From assembly GCA_023053545.1 (NCBI GenBank), contig JAKZAN010000007.1, forward strand, positions 1,922,001 through 1,986,000: a stretch of 64,000 nucleotides of DNA. The letters run 5' to 3'. A program made the position numbers and the translations under genes. Below are positions 58,201-64,000 of this stretch, piece by piece (the stretch's first letter is position 1; every line of letters begins with the position of its first letter). The notes under the pieces were generated by a model, which did no database searches, was not told where the DNA came from, and saw only the letters and a program-made list of their open reading frames with translations. The stretch is from Lepidurus packardi. Taxonomy: Eukaryota; Arthropoda; Branchiopoda; Notostraca; Triopsidae.

Positions 58201-61200
58201 TTCAATCGCCTTTCCCATTTTTGCCATAGCAGACGAAACACAGCCCTAATACTTTCTTCTTCTCGACTTTTCAAAAACGGAGAAAAAAAATAACCCGAAA
58301 TTCCAAAAGTGAGGTCCTAGCCAACACGCTTGAAGCTTGGAACATCCACATAACCTGTTCACAATTGAAAAGAAGCGGGCGTGAAGAATCACGCAGAGAT
58401 CGCCGGAAAAAGAATCACTCTAAGAAACCTTGAAGGAATCTTACTTTGACATCTTCCGAGCCCAACAAACGCCAACCATCTTCCAGGGCGTACCAACTGA
58501 GCAGCTAGAGCTTATAGAAAGAGCAAAACTATTTTTTTTTTCTCGCTCAGAAAAGACCCATCATAGCTTTTCCCCACCACTTCTCATCGTCTCGTAATAT
58601 AAATCAATGGCATTACAGACGACAAGGAAAAGTTAATTAATATAGAACTTAAAATAAATACATAAATCACCCGGGGGATATATCTGCACTGTGTGGATGC
58701 TCAAGAATATGCCGTATATTCTAGTCGTCACAAGTACACAACCCTCGTAAATAACCTATTACATCATCAATGGAACAGTGTTTTGCCTACCTGCGCCAAA
58801 TTACTTATATAGAACATGCCCGTTAGTAATGGTCTGTCGTTCATGTCTAATAACAGTTCAATAATCTATCCCATCCACATGCCGTGCGCTTGAACCTACG
58901 CCTGCTGGCCCCTTGTATCGAAGTAGGATGTTCTAACGAGAGTGTTTATCATATTTCAGGTGTCCTGGATTCGACACCGTGATCTGTACCTATTAGCCGT
59001 TGGTCACGATACCTATACCACGGATCCTCGGATCCAGGCGGTACCTAACCCTGCTCACAGCGAAGATTGGGCCCTGCAGATTCGATCTGTGCGACCCGAT
59101 GACGAGGGCATCTATGAATGCCAGGCAGCAATTTCGCCACATGTGGGTCACCTTATCTTTCTTAACGTCGTAGGTACAAAAACAACACTCTAACCTATTC
59201 ATTATGTCTTTTTTTGCGACCATCTTTGAAGGGCAGCGTCTTTCTCTAATTTGAACCAAATAAATAAAGTGGTCTTCAACCGTTCTAGCTAATCCGAGTG
59301 CTCTCGGTAATGCGCTCGGTTTGGAATCCGAAAAACATTAGCCTAGAAACATTTTTTTTTTACTCTCTGGCATAAAAACTCGAGGGGATTCGTGCTCTTT
59401 TTGTTTACTTTTTATTCTTTTCCTATTTCCTCAACGCTTTCCGGGACGCTGCCCTTTAACCATGTTTCGGTCTGTTTATAATGCGTACAAGTAGTCATTC
59501 GTCTCTCTGCTTTATACAGTACCTTCGACGGATATACTAGGAAGTCCCGAGTTGCATATTGATAGAGGAAGCACTATCAATCTTACGTGCGTGGTCAGAC
59601 ACAGTCCTGAACCCCCGGCACATGTGTTTTGGTCCCATAACGAACAGGTAAGGATCGGATAAGGTGAGATATGTACACACATGAGGTGGGTTGCACCCCT
59701 TGATCTATAAGAAATAAGCGGTGTCACATTGTATTTATAATAGAAACAATGCAGCAGCTAGAATTTTGGGTAGATAAAATGAGGGTGCGGGAGGTATCCG
59801 GCTAGTTAAGTTTATAACAAGTACCCCGCCAGGTTGTTGCGAAAGGGAACAGTTCCCAGTACTTCTATCTTGGACTTTACATAGCAACCCACCCTTCGTT
59901 CTATGAAGTTACCGCCTTCGACCCTCCCCAAACCGGATCCTGGGATCTTACGCTATAGATTGCCATTAAGTATACCAAGAAAAACTTGTATAGACCATGG
60001 GGCCAAGCCAGAAAGGATGGCACACGGACAACCAAACACTCTTCCTTCCAAGTTCAGCCTTTCTGATACAGGCTAAGAGAACATGAATGATATATAACCG
60101 CTCTAACGTACCGAAGAAGAAAACATATAACGTGTCTCCCAATCGATTTGAAAAGCTGCTATCAGACTTATTGGCCTGGTAGCAAAACCGAGTATATTGA
60201 ATGTAAGAGAAAGCGCTACAACGTTCGGCGCAAACTTTGGCTTACAAGAAACAAACGATACGAGACTAAAAGCTTTCAAGCCGCTGTATTGCTTGTAACA
60301 TATTGACTCATGGTCGGAGTGTGACTACTATACAGCCTCAATTCTAGGAAATTTGAGTCGGGTTTATAGTGGTCCCGTTAGTCAAACATCAAAAAGGCAA
60401 CCAGAAAGGGTTTGTGTGTATCCAAAACCCCGGGGAGTTGCATATTAGCCGAAGGACTGGTACGATAAATGCTCTATTATGCTCTATGAGCTGTTTCGTA
60501 CGGTTAAGTTCAACTTCGTGCGACGCACAACATGCCGTTGTGCAACGTCCCGCCAAGTCATGAAAGGACTAATCCATCTACCCACGTTATTGTCAGATTC
60601 CTGTCTCTCTCTCTTCCCGTCTGCCTTTCTCTCACTTCTAGCCACAAGCACGTCTTAGTCAGTGCACATCGACCTTGCTTCATATTCCGGATAAAAGCCC
60701 AAGTCAAGTTAAAGGTGCCAGTGAAGAGAAGAATCTGTGCATGGAAATCGGATCCAATTTTCGGCTCGTCAATACATAGCATACATACGACTGCACACGA
60801 CGAAATATCCAGGCAGGGAGCTCAGGCATGCAATTTCTTCCGTTATGCCGTACCGTACGGGAGCTTCGCGGCTGTACTCGGGTATAAGCTGGTCCTAGAC
60901 TGCTCCGGCGAATACAACAATAGCTCCCAAATATGGTCTCCGGCAAGTTTATAGCAAAGCAAAAGTCTCGGATGCGAAAATAGGAAACGGCATGTGGTTC
61001 ATTTTCTGCTAAGAAAATTCAATGCACACAATGTTACCCCCCATGTGGTTGTCTGAAATACTTTTATGTTTTCAAACGCGAGAGAAATACATAGAAATAC
61101 GTTGCGTGCGTGTGAGTGCACCAATTTTGAGCTCCATGACGCTTCGTATACAGCAAAGCTACTTAAAATGAAAAATAGAACGAGTAAAAAAAATGATTAC

Positions 61201-62453
61201 GGGGCTAAAACTCGACTGGGGTAAGCCCGCGCAGCAGAGCAAGTTCGCAGTTGTATCTAAAAGCGGGACAAATGAGCACGAAGCACGCGTTAGGGCTATA
61301 TGATTATCCTAGGGCCAAATAAGCAGCGCGATGAATATCCGGTGTGTAGTTATGTCCTCTAAAACTGTTTTCTAGACGGTGAATTACGACTCGTCCCGTG
61401 GTGGCATTAGCGTGCTGACCGAAAAGGGCGAGATTACAACCAGCTCTTTATTAATTCAAAAAGCGCGTCCTAGCGACTCGGGAGTGTACGTGTGCAGTCC
61501 GTCCTCAGCCTCTTCGGCGTCCGTCAACGTCCACGTTCTGGAAGGTAACAAACGATCCTCATAATTCACGTCTCTGTTGTCGTTGTTGTTGTCGACACCT
61601 TCTCAGTTCATTTCCTAACACTTTTTTTGTTTGGTTTTGTCGTAATCGTGCTCTAGTATTACTCTTCGCTCTTTGTTTCAATTGAAAAAACTGTCCTCGC
61701 TAACTGTACCGAACAGGCTCATGCCGAGCATGTTGAGTAAGTTACTGCTTGCTTGCACCACGTTGTTCACGTTATCTTTTCTTAGTCCGTATTGTTGCGG
61801 TTTTTTGCAGCAGCTAGCTTTCTTTTTTCTCATGCGTCTGTGTATGTTAGACTATTCCCTGTTCCACAGTTCCACAAAAGAAGCCTGACCATCTTCTTCC
61901 CAGAAGAAGATGGTGAGCAATAAAGCAAGAGAGCATAGAGCTTGGCTGGAAAAGCTGAATGCTGAACTTTAGCAGGCCCAGGATCTACGATAGGTCTTTT
62001 CCTTTGACCATTAGAGCGCGAAAAAAAAGTCAGAAACAGCGACCAGTAAACGGGAACAGGGAGCTTTACAGAGCTTGCTTTACGACGTTTTGACCTGAAA
62101 TGGACAATTGTGATCATGGATCTTGTCGCAAGTTGGATTCCTTTGGCATGAAATCCTTGGTCTGGCATTTGAAACTGGACATCCGAGCACGGTCTTTATG
62201 GCCGAGGAGCTAAAGACGTATCTTCCACCAGAACTTGGGCGCTTGACCTAACTTGTAATGCTTTTTTTCTTCGTCTTCTTTCTTTCGCTTTAAACTAGGA
62301 GAAACTCCAGCTGCTATGCAGACCAACAGTGGGGGAAGAAGCCGCTATCGCGTTGGACAGCACGTTTGCTACACTTTGATGACAATTTTCTTCACTGTAA
62401 CTTTGATGCCGAGTGTGCGACGAATATGGCCTCTGACTTTTCATCTTGATTAA
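52246..62453 (+). CDS. dpr: Defective proboscis extension response (Dpr) family Ig protein
   Basis: Cell-surface protein with two Ig domains; Dpr proteins pair with DIP partners to specify synaptic connections in insects. Six exons: 52246-52330, 58029-58183, 58960-59173, 59520-59647, 61376-61544, 62299-62453. All phases agree; 301 aa. The first exon is a textbook signal peptide (MGCLLHPVVVNRCVSVLISV, then LLTFPAIAG) ending in phase 1, as the Ig exons require. Ig1 begins at SPYIDVATSPNVTEAVGKTA, with C71, W83 (VSWIRHRDLYLL, the Dpr signature) and C134 in DDEGIYEC. Ig2 has C175 (INLTCVV) and C234 (DSGVYVC). The C-terminus has the family motif GETPAAMQ and a hydrophobic stretch (CYTLMTIFFTVTLM), fitting a GPI anchor or membrane tail. 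The 5.7 kb first intron makes the exon 1 link inferred rather than proven; the rest is firm. Which Dpr paralogue it is cannot be told. Confidence 0.9.
55761..55830 (+). repeat. Tandem palindrome cluster
   Basis: TAGATCATGATCTATTTG is repeated exactly at 55761-55778 and 55801-55818, 40 bases apart, each containing the 12-base perfect palindrome AGATCATGATCT. Further ATGATCTA fragments lie between and after them. It could be a regulatory dimer-site array or a degenerate mobile element. Confidence 0.7.
56450..56765 (+). repeat. Dispersed repeat, copy 2, with internal hairpin
   Basis: Same element as 16700-16987. This copy carries an extra segment that makes a perfect 15-base inverted repeat: TCCGTCCTCGATAAC at 56584-56598 and its complement at 56606-56620, separated by a 7-base loop. 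The other copy has only the left arm at the same place. Confidence 0.85.
58184..58959 (+). other. dpr second intron
   Basis: 776 bases between the two exons that build Ig1, phase 0. AT-rich; nothing else seen. Confidence 0.6.
59648..61375 (+). other. dpr fourth intron
   Basis: 1.7 kb inside the Ig2 coding region, phase 0. One open frame of 140 codons (60532-60954) lies here but shows no conserved features. A pyrimidine-rich CT stretch is present near 60603-60635. Confidence 0.55.
61545..62298 (+). other. dpr fifth intron
   Basis: 754 bases between the Ig2 exon and the C-terminal exon, phase 1. A near-perfect short palindrome, CCATCTTCTTCCCAGAAGAAGATGG, lies around 61889-61913. Otherwise nothing seen. 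Confidence 0.55.
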
Positions 62454-63892
62454 GCGTCAAAGGTATGAAAATACGCCCTAATAAACTTTGACTTTCTAAC
62501 ATGTCTTGCTTAAATAAAAAAGAGCTAGCAAATAAGGCTGCTGCGTGGGGGAAATATTATGAAACGACTCAATTCCTATTTCTTGCTGCAGCATTTTTGA
62601 GGGGTGGTGCTGGTGTTCATTAAAAAAAACGATGACAGACTTCTCTATACATCCTGGAGACAGGAAGGCAGTGTTTTATGATAAATAATGGCAAAAACCA
62701 GAACTCCTGCTAAATGCGTGTCAGGGTTGGGCGCGATAAGAAGGACGAAACTGGATACGAATCTCGTGCATTCTTATGTATACGTATTGTTAACTTTCTC
62801 ATCGGAGTATATGAACCGAGTGCCAGTGAAATTGCATAAAATGACAGACAGTGGTGGAATGAGCATGCACAAAGCCAACTTTCCCATTTTCCTTTTTTAT
62901 TAGCAGCAAGTGATACACATTCTTGTTCGACAAAATGACTTTTGTAACATTAAGAAATACACAAATGCTTGTCTGTCCAGCTTTGTTGGAAAATAGTGTA
63001 CTAATTGTGCCTTGTTATACTTTAAGCAAAGGACTATTTCGTTTCTCGTACTGCTTCGTACTCTGCGTGGTGCTATAGTAAACTTCGCTAGCAAGTGGAA
63101 AATGGTGCTCCCATGGGGCTCTCACCCGAAACATTGTCTTCGTAAATTAACCGTAAATTAACCTCTCTTCTTTAACCATTGTCCTAATCTTCTGCAAAAT
63201 CTCAGAGGGTTCCAGAAAGAATGGAACGTTTTCCGCCGTAAGTTTGGAAGTAAGTAATTTGGAAGATAGTACGGTAAGTTCGGAACGTCGACAACATGGA
63301 AAGTTTACCTTGGAATTTACAAACTTATTACCCAGAAATGTTCTCTAATTCCATAATTGTATACATTAAGAACTGGCGTTAAGTCGTAAGTACAATAAGT
63401 TGCTAAGTTGGAATAAGTTGTCTAATGCTAAGTTGTGGAGTTAGTCTTGCGTAGTTCACACGTATAAAGGCGGCCATAAAAGGCAGTGCACTGGAAGCGA
63501 ATCAGTTCGTTTTATAAACTCGTAACCCATTTGAACTTAACGTAATGGCAATGGGTACGAAGAGAGTAACTTCATAAATAAATAAACGTACAGTGTTTGT
63601 TTTCTCAGCTGTAATACTAATATACGTACCTTTCTAAACGTATATATCACTTTAAGTTTATTTTGGATGATTCTGCTACATTTTTGGTTGACGATAAGCC
63701 ACGCCTTGGGCCTGCTATACCTTTCATTAGCTCCAAACCGGTGAATCGCGAGATTGTGACACCATAGTGCGCCACGGGTATTCCATGTTGTTATTATTCT
63801 GCGATTTTTCTACCGGCGTGTTAAAAGGGCGTTTAAATAGCAAACAGCTTAAGTTAAGGTGGCTTGTATTTTTTTTTTCAGACATAGATACT
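62454..63892 (+). other. Spacer between dpr and COPS2
   Basis: About 1.4 kb. It holds the dpr 3' UTR (an AATAAA-like site near 62512) and the COPS2 promoter/5' UTR. A pyrimidine tract and CAG acceptor end at 63881, 11 bases before the COPS2 ATG, so COPS2 probably has a non-coding first exon further left. Several GTAAGT sequences between 63238 and 63391 could serve as its donor. Confidence 0.45.
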
Positions 63893-63946
63893 ATGTCAGA
63901 CGGAGACGATGATTTCATGTGTGCCGATGAGGAGGACTATGATTTG
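63893..63946 (+). CDS. COPS2: COP9 signalosome subunit 2, first coding exon (partial)
   Basis: CSN2 (Alien in flies) is a PCI-domain subunit of the COP9 signalosome, which removes NEDD8 from cullins in nucleus and cytoplasm. Only the first coding exon is in the window: 18 codons reading MSDGDDDFMCADEEDYDL, ending at a GTTAGT donor in phase 0. This N-terminus is nearly invariant in animals (human has MSDMEDDFMC then DDEEDYDL), and the next human residues begin a new block, so the exon break is sensible. The PCI domain lies beyond the right edge. The exon begins 11 bases before the ATG, at an AG acceptor. Confidence 0.93.
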
Positions 63947-64000
63947 GTTAGTTTTTGGAACTTGTAGTTGTCTAGGTGTATTTATTTATATTGTTTTCTC

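Noticed and set aside
60532-60954. 140-codon frame with an LVLDCSG string that resembles an Ig strand
   Set aside because: Only a short chance resemblance. The rest is unrelated to Ig folds, and the true Ig2 exons splice around it in phase.

Overview
The window is arthropod nuclear DNA, most likely from a crustacean. I favour a branchiopod such as Daphnia, but the sequence alone does not prove the genus. Reasons: a zelda-type transcription factor (a family known only from Pancrustacea), a complete bazooka/Par-3 gene, a dpr-family immunoglobulin gene, a small secreted protein gene whose first coding exon carries only Met-Lys-Thr (the usual layout of arthropod cuticle genes), and very many introns of only about 45-70 bases. 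There is no sign of bacterial, organellar or viral sequence. All gene models come from reading protein similarity together with splice-site phase. In the multi-exon models every junction keeps frame; uncertain starts are flagged.

Layout. (1) 1-4385, plus strand: zelda in two coding exons, with a CT/TG-repeat-rich upstream region. (2) 4386-10232: about 5.8 kb with no convincing gene, one orphan exon-like segment near 8.2 kb and a CRE-like cluster near 6.7 kb. (3) 10233-14058, plus strand: two compact genes about 400 bases apart, MPPE1/PGAP5 (9 exons, GPI-anchor remodelling phosphodiesterase) and DCAF17 (7 coding exons, DDB1-CUL4 associated factor). (4) 15044-25580, plus strand: a DPP6/DPP10-like dipeptidyl-peptidase pseudoenzyme with three alternative first coding exons spread over 5 kb and a 13-exon common body. 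All three catalytic residues are replaced. (5) 26463-47938, minus strand: bazooka/Par-3 complete in 16 coding exons (about 1607 aa), with a 7.4 kb first intron. (6) 48694-49266, minus strand: an 82-residue secreted protein with its own TATA box. (7) 52246-62453, plus strand: a dpr gene in 6 exons; its signal-peptide exon lies 5.7 kb upstream of the Ig-domain exons. (8) 63893-63946: the first coding exon of COP9 signalosome subunit 2, running off the right edge.

The genes do not form a pathway or operon. Baz/Par-3 (cell polarity), Dpr (synaptic recognition) and the DPP6/10-like protein (probable Kv4 channel ancillary subunit) have neural roles in better-studied animals, while MPPE1, DCAF17 and COPS2 are housekeeping genes. 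I found no CRISPR array, no tRNA or rRNA gene and no intact transposon. A roughly 300-bp dispersed repeat occurs twice (16.7 kb and 56.5 kb). The points most worth a second look are the triad-less DPP with its alternative N-termini, the intron-split zelda, the hairpin-bearing repeat copy, and several orphan coding-like segments (8.2 kb, 18.3 kb, 46.3 kb). I did not see a clearly new biological system.
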